Origin: Candidatus Avelusimicrobium pecoris
GTDB taxonomy: Bacteria > Elusimicrobiota > Elusimicrobia > Elusimicrobiales > Elusimicrobiaceae
Assembly: GCA_902761975.1 (NCBI GenBank)
Contig: CACWMG010000010.1
Coordinates: 1-40,795 of the forward strand
DNA: 40,795 nucleotides
Direction: 5' to 3'
Shown here piece by piece: positions 25,589-34,400 of the stretch (its first letter is position 1; the number at the start of each line of letters is the position of its first letter). A model generated the notes under the pieces. The model worked only from the letters and a program-made list of their open reading frames with translations, did not search any database and had not been told where the DNA came from. The translations under genes and the position numbers were made by a program.

Positions 25589-27223
25589 ATGAAGATCTTT
25601 AAATGGCTAAAAAGCAAATCGGGCAAGTTGCCTGTTACATTAGCCCAGGCGGCGGGGATTACCGCCGTGGTGGGGGCTGCCGGTTTTGGCGCGCTGAGTT
25701 TTTTAAGCTCTCCTGCGGATAATAACAATACTTTTTTACCTCCCTCTGCCAACCAAGGGCAAGTGGTCTATGTGGCCCAAGGGGGCGGTGGTGGCCAGTA
25801 CGAGGCAAATGGGGAGGTTGGCTCGTCTTTTAAGGCGGCTCCGTCCCGCTCTATTCGGCTTGCCAACCAAGAAGCCGCCCGCCAGGCGCAAACCCGTGCG
25901 TTAGAAGAATCCGCCGGACAGTCCACTTATCAGCAACCGGGGGACGAGGTCAACCCGCAGATGCCAAAAGCCTACCAGGTTTCCAATGCGGATTTGGGCC
26001 TGGGGATGGGCTCTAATGCCGATAAACAGTTAAATGGCTCTTTAGAGGTGTTTTCTAACATTCAAAACCAACTTGCCGGCGTTACGCAAGCCGTGCATAA
26101 TGCCCAGGCCCAAGCAGGTGCCGGGCAAGCGACAGGGACTACTGCCTCAGGCAATACGTCCGGCCAAACGGCGGCACAATTAGCCAGTGCATCGCGCAAT
26201 TGGGGCAATAATGGGTTGACCCGGGCGGGGGGTGGCAGTGGCTCTGCTAATTCATTTGTGGTGCAAAACAGCGGCAAAAACGCGGATGATAAAACCGCCG
26301 CCGCGGCCGTTGCCCAAGCGGGGGATGCTATTGCCCAAGCGCAAGCCGCTATGGCTAAAATGCAGGAAGGCACCCGTATGCGTTCCCGCGCTAATTTTGG
26401 CAGTTCGGAAGGGCTCGGCCAAGATAAAGACGCCGCCGCTCAGCGTGCGCGCCGTTTTGGCAAAGGCAGAGACGAACTTTCTTTTATCCGCAAACAAACC
26501 GCCGCTATTAACGCCAATAAAACCAATGCGGCTAACGAAGGCGGGAACCCGTTCTTAGCCAGCACTAAAATTTCGGGCGGGCTTACGGTTAGTGGGGATA
26601 ATGTAACCACCGGTACGGGCTCCTCGGGCGATTTACGCAGTACCACGGATACTCAATTGAAAGGCATTAAAGGCGGTTTAGGCAATATTGAATCCCAATT
26701 GCAAGAGCGTACAAAACGCCGTCATGAACTACGCAAATGGATGTGGATTGCGTTGCCGCTTGCCATGGCTATGATTCCAGTGATTGGCGCATTGGTCGCG
26801 CTGGCCAGATTACTCGCACTCAACCCTTTTACGGCGGGCGTAGCTGCAACGTTGAGAGCTATTGCTTATGCGTTAGCTGCTGTAACTTTGTATCCGGTCA
26901 TCCAGTTGCTCATTTCGGGTATTTCTTACATGGCCCAATACGGAGCTGACGGATATTCCATTTTTGCGGCGGCTTTAGGGGCCGGGTTAACAGTGGGCGT
27001 TGGTTTAGCCCTATGGAGTTTTAACTTTGGTGCGTTTTGCTATGATATGCCCGTGTGGGTATGGGGCGCAGGCATTGCCGCTGGATTTGGTGGCTCCACC
27101 TTGTTTAAATTCTTATCTGAAAATGGCGATGGCTATACGGATGAAGAACTGGATGATAATAAAGCAGACGAGGATATAGACAAAAGGGAGGAAAACTTGC
27201 GTGATGGAGGGGGTAAACAATGA
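25589..27223 (+). CDS. Gly/Ala/Gln-rich membrane protein with C-terminal multi-helix domain (pair B, copy 1)
   Basis: The ATG at 25589 is preferred to 25529 because TAGGAGA lies 6 bases before it. The 544-residue protein has an N-terminal anchor (MKIFKWLKSKSG, helix about 18-38). A long low-complexity exported region (about 40-290) is followed by a conserved block at about 293-350 (RDEL, ANEGG, FLAS, SGG, SSGDL). A basic segment leads to four or five transmembrane helices (about 385-510), and the tail is acidic. The conserved block recurs in the 27529 product. The layout suggests a membrane-embedded channel or scaffold with a large exported linker. No known family is recognised. It overlaps the next gene by 4 bases (ATGA). 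Confidence 0.7.
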   Translation: MKIFKWLKSKSGKLPVTLAQAAGITAVVGAAGFGALSFLSSPADNNNTFLPPSANQGQVVYVAQGGGGGQYEANGEVGSSFKAAPSRSIRLANQEAARQAQTRALEESAGQSTYQQPGDEVNPQMPKAYQVSNADLGLGMGSNADKQLNGSLEVFSNIQNQLAGVTQAVHNAQAQAGAGQATGTTASGNTSGQTAAQLASASRNWGNNGLTRAGGGSGSANSFVVQNSGKNADDKTAAAAVAQAGDAIAQAQAAMAKMQEGTRMRSRANFGSSEGLGQDKDAAAQRARRFGKGRDELSFIRKQTAAINANKTNAANEGGNPFLASTKISGGLTVSGDNVTTGTGSSGDLRSTTDTQLKGIKGGLGNIESQLQERTKRRHELRKWMWIALPLAMAMIPVIGALVALARLLALNPFTAGVAATLRAIAYALAAVTLYPVIQLLISGISYMAQYGADGYSIFAAALGAGLTVGVGLALWSFNFGAFCYDMPVWVWGAGIAAGFGGSTLFKFLSENGDGYTDEELDDNKADEDIDKREENLRDGGGKQ

Positions 27224-27519
27224 AGTTAAGCGCTCAGCAAATACAACGTTTACGTAATGCTTCCAAACGTACGATTCCTCAATTCTCAAAAAGTACGATA
27301 TGGACGGTACGAGGGATAATTTTCCTTTTACTTGCGTTGTGGATTATGGGGGGAGTTTACTTAAGTAATCAGGTCAAGCAGGATGAACAACGTATAGAGC
27401 AGTCCCGCATAGAGGCGGCCCGCCGGCAAGAGTTTCAACGCCGTGGGGCGAAGTACCGGCAGGACTTGCAAAATTTTAACCAAGGCGTTCGCTCACGCAA
27501 CGTCTTTGACGGAAGATAG
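27220..27519 (+). CDS. Small single-pass membrane protein with charged coiled coil
   Basis: This 99-residue protein has a basic N-terminus, one transmembrane helix (about 28-50), then a strongly charged helix (EQRIEQSRIEAARRQEFQRR, about 57-78). It starts at the ATGA overlap with the preceding gene, so the two are likely translated together and may interact. Its form, a small single-pass protein with a coiled coil, resembles accessory subunits such as YajC-like or FtsL-like proteins, but I see no sequence match. Confidence 0.65.
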   Translation: MKLSAQQIQRLRNASKRTIPQFSKSTIWTVRGIIFLLLALWIMGGVYLSNQVKQDEQRIEQSRIEAARRQEFQRRGAKYRQDLQNFNQGVRSRNVFDGR

Positions 27520-27528
27520 GGAGGCATT

Positions 27529-29037
27529 ATGAATATACTTCGCTTTTTAAAAAGTACAAAAGGGGCCATTAAGCCACTTAACGCCCTGATTATTTCGGGG
27601 GTGGCTGGGGTTGGCTTTTTCTATGTAGCCAATACAGCCGCGGATAGACATATAGAGGCGGACCGTGCTACGCGTTCCTTAACCAGTATTTCGCAAACGG
27701 CCCCACAAGCGGGGATGCACCGTAGCGGTAACTTACTTACCTCTATTAACGTGCGCGACGGCCGCAACCAATTAGCCACCGCCGACGAACGTGCCGCTAT
27801 GGAAGGCAATAATGCGCTCTCGCGCTACAATGCCAACCAACGTGCTTTAGGAGAAATGGACGGTGCGTTAGGCCGTGCCGCCCAATTTTCGGATTCAGAC
27901 GCGGGCCTTAACACAGGCAACCGCAACGCTGTGCAAGAGCCTACCCGCTTTGAAGTAGGTAACCCCAACGCCTCTGCAGGGGGTATTGTAGTGGAAAGTC
28001 GTCCTGCCGCCTCTTCCGGTGGTGCCGCCCCACAAGGCCAAGACCGTCTGGCCAATGCTTCTATTACGCGTGCTTCCGGCAATTCGTTTAACGCAACTTC
28101 GGGTGCTGTTTCAGGTGGTATTGCTACACAAGGGGGAATACGCTCGGGTAGTGAAGGGCGCCGCTTATCGGGTGCCATGCCGGGTGGCAGTAACATTGTT
28201 TCCCAACGCGGGTTGGACGGTGCGTTAGCCAGCAACCGCAATCCGTCTTCCTTTGGGCAGGGCCGTAATGCCCGTTTAGGCCGGGGCCGTAACGCGCGGG
28301 GCGACCGGGATGAGCTTAAAGACATTGTCAAACGCTCTGCGGATGCGGCAGGTAATGCTAACGCCTCTGCTAACGAAGGTGGCCGTGCTTTCCTAGCCAA
28401 CGCCCGAAATTCCGGTGGTGTGTCCGTAGATGGCGGGGAAGATATGACACGCGGTGCCTCGTCGGGTGATTTAGCCGCTCCTACCGCCCATAAATTAAAA
28501 GCCGTAGGCAATAAACTAAATGAAGTAGATAAAAAAATAGAAGAAATGAACCAGGACCGCCGTAGTTTGACTACGCAGTTAATTGCCACGGTATTAGGTT
28601 CTATTGGTATGATGGTAGCGGGTGCTTTAATTTTAGGCAGATTAGATAAAACAATAGAAGCGTGGAAATTTGAAGCAGCAGTGGCTACCTTGCCTGCAGA
28701 TAAGGCAGCTTGTTTAGCCATGGTTAAAATGTTTACGCTTAGACGTTGGCTTACTGCTGCAGTCATGATGGCGGCTGTAGCTGCCGCCAATACGCTTTTA
28801 TTTATCAAAGCGGCCGAATTTATGGACCGTTACAACAGCATGGGCGGCACTGGGATTGCCAAATTGGCCGTCATTTTATCGCCGATTATGGTGGCAGGTA
28901 TGGTATATACAGCTATTAAACCTGGAATTTGGAAGAGCTTGGGCACTAAAATTTGGACCAAAATCAAATCGGCTTTTGATCCTGTGGGTATGCTTACAAG
29001 CCAGGTTACCAACGGATTTATGGGGTTATTTAAATAA
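27529..29037 (+). CDS. Gly/Asn-rich membrane protein with C-terminal helices (pair B, copy 2)
   Basis: This 502-residue protein has a strong ribosome-binding site (GGGAGG). It begins MNILRFLKSTKG with an anchor helix (about 20-38), followed by a long Asn/Gly/Ser/Arg-rich exported region (about 40-255). A block at about 259-315 (RDEL, ANEGG, FLA, SGG, SSGDL) matches the 25589 product in order and spacing. Three C-terminal transmembrane helices follow (about 350-370, 400-425, 440-465). It is a paralogue by domain order, but the helical part is only loosely similar and there are fewer helices. No enzymatic motif is visible. Confidence 0.7.
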   Translation: MNILRFLKSTKGAIKPLNALIISGVAGVGFFYVANTAADRHIEADRATRSLTSISQTAPQAGMHRSGNLLTSINVRDGRNQLATADERAAMEGNNALSRYNANQRALGEMDGALGRAAQFSDSDAGLNTGNRNAVQEPTRFEVGNPNASAGGIVVESRPAASSGGAAPQGQDRLANASITRASGNSFNATSGAVSGGIATQGGIRSGSEGRRLSGAMPGGSNIVSQRGLDGALASNRNPSSFGQGRNARLGRGRNARGDRDELKDIVKRSADAAGNANASANEGGRAFLANARNSGGVSVDGGEDMTRGASSGDLAAPTAHKLKAVGNKLNEVDKKIEEMNQDRRSLTTQLIATVLGSIGMMVAGALILGRLDKTIEAWKFEAAVATLPADKAACLAMVKMFTLRRWLTAAVMMAAVAAANTLLFIKAAEFMDRYNSMGGTGIAKLAVILSPIMVAGMVYTAIKPGIWKSLGTKIWTKIKSAFDPVGMLTSQVTNGFMGLFK

Positions 29038-29045
29038 TATACAGG

Positions 29046-29067
29046 GGGCGCACCCGTGCGTGCGCCC
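29046..29067 (+). promoter_or_regulatory. GC-rich hairpin before the 29079 gene
   Basis: GGGCGCAC (29046-29053) pairs with GTGCGCCC (29060-29067) around a 6-base loop. No T-tract follows. It occupies the short gap where a ribosome-binding site would be expected, and none is visible, so it may control translation or stabilise the upstream mRNA. Confidence 0.45.
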
Positions 29068-29078
29068 ACAAATTATCT

Positions 29079-30596
29079 ATGAGTGAGCATAAGCCTTTGC
29101 CGCCTAATTTCGTACCGGAAGAAGATCTCAGCATGCATGAGAACTTCGCCCCTATTATTGCGGAAAACGGGCTCATTCGCCAACCGGAAGTGCCGGACAA
29201 AGAGACCATTTTAACAGCCTCATTAACCCGCATTGATACCTTGCAGGATTTGGTACAAATCCGCCAGGCGGAAAAGAAGGAAAAAACGCTTCCTCCCCAG
29301 CCAGTTCCGCAAGAACTAACTTCTTCCGCGCCAGAAGCAAAAACAGTTCCCGCGCCTGCTGTGCCTTCTAATCCGGAACATTCGTTTGCGATCACTTCTG
29401 AAGAAAAACCAACGTTGGACTTATCTTCCGATCCCCAAGAAGGTGCGGATGGTAAGCGGTTAGGAGAGGAGAAAATTGCACAAACCACCACTTTGCCTGC
29501 CGTTATCCCAACCGCTACCACGGCACTGATGACGACGGGAAAAACCAAACACCGCAAATCCGGTTTATTTAAAAAACGTAAAAAGGCTAAAAAACATGCC
29601 AAACCACAGGCTCAGCCTCCGGCTACACCGCCGGCAACCCCTGCGTCCAAACAGGGCCATAATTCCCGGCGTTGGCCGTGGGTATTGGCTGTTTTATTAT
29701 TTTTGTTTTTAGGAAGTATTACGGGGTTAGTTCCGGTGGAAAAAATTCCGTTTTTACGTAACGTTGCGTATGCCATGGGCTTTACGAAGGACGATACTTC
29801 CCGTATTTCTTTTTTACGGGTTCTACTGGCCTGGGCTGATAAAACCATAGGACTACCGGGGGACTGGAGCGTGGATTCTTCTTCTCTGCTTGCGGGTAAA
29901 TTAGGTTCCGGCTTAGGCATTTCCACGGACGCAGAAAATATAGCGGATTTAAATGCCCGTATGACCCGTTATAATGGGCAAACCAGTTTAATCAATATGG
30001 CCGCTTTGCAAAAATTACAGCGCGAAAAAGGCCGCCCGCAAGACGGACTTCTCGGGGCGGTAATGCCGGCTCCGGGGCAGGCCGAGGCTCAAGCGGCCCC
30101 GGCCCAACTGATAGGGGACCACGTAGAAGTGCGCACGGAATCTACTCGCGTGCAGGGGGATGTTTATTTTGGCAGTGATGCCGGTGCTATTAACCGGGAT
30201 GCGCGCGACGCGTACGATTCTTCCAAAACACTTGCTAAAGTAAAGAATCCGCACATTGCCGACGGAAAGCCCATTGACTGGTTTGTAAACACCACCCAAC
30301 GTTTAATGCAAACTACGGGGCCGCTAGGGGGTGCCAACCGCCAGCTGGAAGGAACGCGTATTTCTTGGGGGGATAACGTTTCAACGGTGGGAGACCGCAA
30401 AGAGCGTAGGGATTTGTATCGGGCGTGGATTACCAGCCGTATGTCTAAATATACCTCTAATCTTATGCTTAAAAAATCACTGGCGGATGTCGGCTTTTTA
30501 GGGGCCGATATTCCTATGATGGTCGCTATGTCTGTAGGCGGTGGGGTACAAATAGATGCCGCTTCTTTTCAAGAAGACCAGGAAGGATGGGCGTAA
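29079..30596 (+). CDS. Single-pass membrane protein with basic/Pro-rich cytoplasmic part, frameshifted near its end
   Basis: This 505-residue frame starts with an acidic, then Pro-rich cytoplasmic segment (about 1-195) and a Lys-rich patch (RKSGLFKKRKKAKKH). One transmembrane helix (about 198-218) and an exported region (about 220-505) without known motifs follow. Its end, EDQEGWA then stop (30594-30596), looks premature. In the +1 frame a Cys-containing domain continues directly (RKCQEALNTAGNRI). Removing one G from the GGG at 30589-30591 would read EGWRKCQEAL and give one protein of about 728 residues. No ribosome-binding site precedes the ATG. The family is not recognised. Confidence 0.65.
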   Translation: MSEHKPLPPNFVPEEDLSMHENFAPIIAENGLIRQPEVPDKETILTASLTRIDTLQDLVQIRQAEKKEKTLPPQPVPQELTSSAPEAKTVPAPAVPSNPEHSFAITSEEKPTLDLSSDPQEGADGKRLGEEKIAQTTTLPAVIPTATTALMTTGKTKHRKSGLFKKRKKAKKHAKPQAQPPATPPATPASKQGHNSRRWPWVLAVLLFLFLGSITGLVPVEKIPFLRNVAYAMGFTKDDTSRISFLRVLLAWADKTIGLPGDWSVDSSSLLAGKLGSGLGISTDAENIADLNARMTRYNGQTSLINMAALQKLQREKGRPQDGLLGAVMPAPGQAEAQAAPAQLIGDHVEVRTESTRVQGDVYFGSDAGAINRDARDAYDSSKTLAKVKNPHIADGKPIDWFVNTTQRLMQTTGPLGGANRQLEGTRISWGDNVSTVGDRKERRDLYRAWITSRMSKYTSNLMLKKSLADVGFLGADIPMMVAMSVGGGVQIDAASFQEDQEGWA

Positions 30597-31272
30597 ATGC
30601 CAAGAGGCACTTAACACAGCCGGTAATCGCATTCACAATACCGTTCAAGAATTTAATACGTTGGTAAAATCCAATTCGCAATGGGATTTCCCGGCTAATT
30701 GTACCGAAGCATATCCGGCCGCACCCAGTTATCAGCAAAGCCGTTTTCAAGCGGGTATTAGTCGTATTGCGTCCTATTGTAAACAAATAAACACCGATTA
30801 TACCACCTTAGAAAACAAATGCTATTTACAGGTCAACCGTCCTCAAAACGTATGTGATAAAGGGATTCAAACTACCTATCAAGCGCACTGGAATAATTTT
30901 GTAGGTGCTTGCAAAAACGAATTTGATAAAGCCTTCAAAAAATGGTTTGACGAGATGTGGTGGCCCCAAAAAGGGGCTCAGTACGCCCCGCTGACCCGGG
31001 AACAAGTGTGGGAGGCTCAGCGTGAGCAGTTACGCCCTGGATATCAAAACGGGGCCTGGCAACAGGATGGTAAACAGTATAAGCAAAAAAATTATATTGA
31101 CAGCTATGTTACCTTTAATAATTCCACCAATTATCCTTCTAATGGAGAAGTAACGATGGCAGACGTGGTAAAGGACCAACAGGGTGGTAGTGGAAATTAT
31201 TTCCCCACCGAGGATAAGGATAATATGTCGCAAATGATTGTGAATCAAATGACAGAAAATAAAACATTATAG
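30556..31272 (+). pseudogene. Cys-containing C-terminal part of the preceding gene, out of frame
   Basis: This 238-codon frame begins inside the 29079 gene with no convincing ribosome-binding site or signal peptide. Yet it carries six spaced Cys residues (KCQEA, NCTEA, SYCKQ, NKCYL, NVCDK, GACKN), which suits an exported domain. The simplest reading is that it is the missing C-terminal part of the 29079 protein, separated by one inserted base. The real coding portion would then begin at about 30589. Other readings are programmed frameshifting, or a separately translated overlapping gene. The region is helical with Trp-rich stretches (WFDEMWWPQ). Confidence 0.6.
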
Positions 31273-31289
31273 ATTTTACAAATAGGGGC

Positions 31290-31317
31290 TTGAAAAAATG
31301 AGAAATAGTGTTATAAT
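31290..31317 (+). promoter_or_regulatory. sigma70 promoter for the 31469 gene
   Basis: TTGAAA (31290-31295), 16-base spacer, perfect TATAAT (31312-31317). The start would be near 31324, giving a leader of about 145 nt. Confidence 0.7.
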
Positions 31318-31323
31318 AAAAGT

Positions 31324-31468
31324 AAGAGATGTTTTGTAAGAGCTGTTGTGTAATGGGTAACCAGTTGCACGCAGCGCGTAATTTATTTTTGTACCCGCGG
31401 GGCTAGCACGGCCCGCACAGACGTAAAACGCAGTACCTACAGTTTTAGTTTATTAGGAGGAACCTGTT
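31324..31468 (+). other. Structured 5' leader of the 31469 gene
   Basis: The leader contains a hairpin pairing GCGGG with CCCGC around a TAGC-containing loop (about 31396-31415), preceded by TGTACCCGC. AGGAGG sits about 8 bases before the ATG. The TACCCGC...ACGCA.T.CC pattern loosely recurs in the leader at 895-950. I do not recognise it. Confidence 0.35.
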
Positions 31469-34400
31469 ATGCCAGAGGAAAAGAAAGATAGTTTCACCTT
31501 TAGCGATAAGATTAAAAACAGCAAACCTGCTGGCAGTAAATCTTTCGCTAAATCGTCCGCCAAAATTGGCCGGGACGGCAAACCCAAGGCAACGCTTTTT
31601 GAGCGTACCCGCCGGGATGCGCCGTTCTTTATTGCCGCTTTGGTTGCGCTGTTGTTATTGCCATTTTTGTATAAGTACAGCGGCCAAGCGACCGAGGATC
31701 AAACCTTCGCTCCCGGAATGGAAAGCGCCGAGTTTGACCCCGAACGCTACGGCTTTGATACGGCCATGGTGGAAGACCCGGACGGGCAAATTGCCCAGTT
31801 AGCCGGGCGCGATTCCCTCTCTTTAATTAAAGGGTGGGGGAACAACCAAGAAGAAGACTATGCCCGCGACGATATGGACCTGGACGCCTCTGCCTCTTAC
31901 GAGGGGGACGCCTCCGGCGAATATGCAGCCGAACGGCACTCTTCCTCTGAAATGGACGTAGAAGAAAATACGACCAACATTTATAAACGCCGTGCCCGTG
32001 CCGGTACCCGTGCCGCTTTCCGCCGTACTCAAATTGGTACGCTTAACCCGGCCGGATTGCGTCGCCCGGGTGGTAGCCGTTTAGGCATTAACAATTGGGG
32101 CGGCGGCCTTAAAAGTGCGGCCCGTAAAGTAGGTTCCGGCCCGCGCCAAGCACCTAAACCGGTTTCTTTGCAACCGCTACGTGCAGCGGGTCCTGCCCGT
32201 TCCTCCTTTGGGCAAGGTGCCGCCCAGGCGGCCCGCAGAGGGTTAGACAACATGGGTAAAGCCAACGCCGTGGAAGCGTTGCGCGACGCGTATGTAAAAC
32301 CCGTGGACCCGACCCGCACCGGCGGAGTTGATTTGTTTGCTGACGGACGCGTGGGTGGCGGCGGTAAATTGGACCATCGCATCAACATTGGCAAAGGTGA
32401 AACGCCGTGGTGGTGGGACATGATGAAAACCCGCATGCAAGAAGAATGGATGGCCCGTTTCAAACGCAAATGGAACTGGATTAACTGGATGGACAAGTTA
32501 GCCCAAAACATTTTAGGCAACCTCTTAAATTGTATTATTACCGGCGATGACGGTGGTGATGTGGATAAATTCTTGGGTATTAGTGTAGGGGGTGGCAGTG
32601 ATCCTACTTGCTGTGGTGTCTCCGAATCCAAAGCAGCCTCTAAGAAGGAAATTGAGGAAGCCGGCGGTTTTGAAAAATGGTGTAAAATTAAAACTAACCA
32701 AGCAAAACTCAAAGCACTTGGGTATAGCTGTTCAACAACCTATAAGGGCGGTGTACAGACTGACGTTGCTCTAGGCCCAGTTGAATCTCGTTTGAAATGT
32801 TTAGGGCTTAACGTAGGTGGTTATGCATCTGGTTCGTTAGGTTTAAATGGTGCCGGCATGGACTGTGCCGATATGCCTAACTACAACGTTATCCCGTCTG
32901 GGCAAGCGCGCAAATGGAACATTTATACCTATGTAGTGGCGCGTAACTACTTCCCGGAGGCGTTAAAGAATGAGTTGAATTTGACTTCTTTAAAGACTAG
33001 AAATGGCAAGCAAAACTTGCTTTGTGCCTCTATGGACCGTGCGCACGGTGGTAGCTCTTTGAACCATGCCGATATTACAGGCGGTGTGGGATATGTCAAA
33101 GCACAACAAGACGCCGCTAGACAGCATGTGATTGCGCAATCCAGGGCTACATCTAACGTGCCTGAGGAACAGCAAGAAATCCGCGAACGCACGCTGGAAT
33201 TGGACCAAGAAGCCTTGGGGGACAGCTGTGTGATTGTGGTTTCCCGCGGTAATGTGCTCCCGTACGAGGCCATGAAAAACAAAATTATGGACCTCTTCAA
33301 AGAATTAGGGGCCAATGAAACGCAGGCTGAAAAAGCGTTCTATCAATTAGATATTATGTACGTGAGCTCTTTTGCGGCCAAGAACAAACTCGCCTACGCG
33401 CAATGGTTTGAGTCGGGCCATCACTTAAAAGGCCTGCTCCCTATGCCGTATTGGGAGTTTGAAAACGCCTACATTGAACACAAAAAGATTACGCACAAAA
33501 AAGATGGCAGCCGTGACAACGTTTACCATAAAAAACGCTGGCGTATTGAAGGCGTAGATATGTTGCGTGGACCTATTTGTTATTACGACAACCTCAACTT
33601 TGAGTGCGGCCCCGAAGATACGGCCACGGCACAGTTGCACTTTAAGCAAGAGAGCTTTAAAGGTGGTTCGGGTGTAAAGCCGTCGGTAGAGGATGTACAA
33701 GTATCGGCTGAGTTCCGCTATCTGGATGAATCCAACGCAGCGGTGGAACAACCCATGATTAACCCGGATACCCGTGCTGACAATGGTTTTACGTTCACCT
33801 ATACGTTTAGCCGTATTTATGAATCAACCAAAGTCAAAAAATCCAGTGAAACCCTCAATCCGGATGGGTTAGTGGGGAATATTATTTGGAGAGCCCAACG
33901 TGGCAAACAAAAGATTGAGAAAGTCTGCCCGCTTAACCTCTCCGGGGACGGCTACACCAGATATGTGCGTGAGCGCGAGTGTACCAGCCCGCAACAAAGT
34001 GCCACATGCTGTGACAAACTGATGGGGGCAACCCCGCACCATTGGGACGCCAGCAAACCGGTTGGTAGCCAGTGTGTGGATGACACTCCTGTGCCGCCGG
34101 TGGACGGGAAAATGACGCGTTTAGCCCCGGTGCTCTCGTGGGTTCCTTTTAACGGCAAAGTAGAGTGCCGTGAAGAAGCGAGTGACGCTGCTAACCCGGC
34201 TGAAAAAGTGTTCGGTAGCTGTGATAAAGTACCGGGTATCGTCAAAAATCAGGACCAAAACTGCGGTTCTCAAATTCCGCTGATGATGGACTCGCAAGCC
34301 GCCGCCACGTTCGTGCAAAACGTTGTTAAAAAATACAACGAAGCGCACCCCAACGCGGCTAAAAAGTTAAGCGATAAGTTCTACGCCAATAAATACCCCA

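Noticed and set aside
27825-28808. A 327-codon open frame on the minus strand
   Set aside because: It is antisense to the low-complexity 27529 gene; its Ala/Pro/Arg/Ser-rich product mirrors the Gly/Asn/Ala codons of the true gene.
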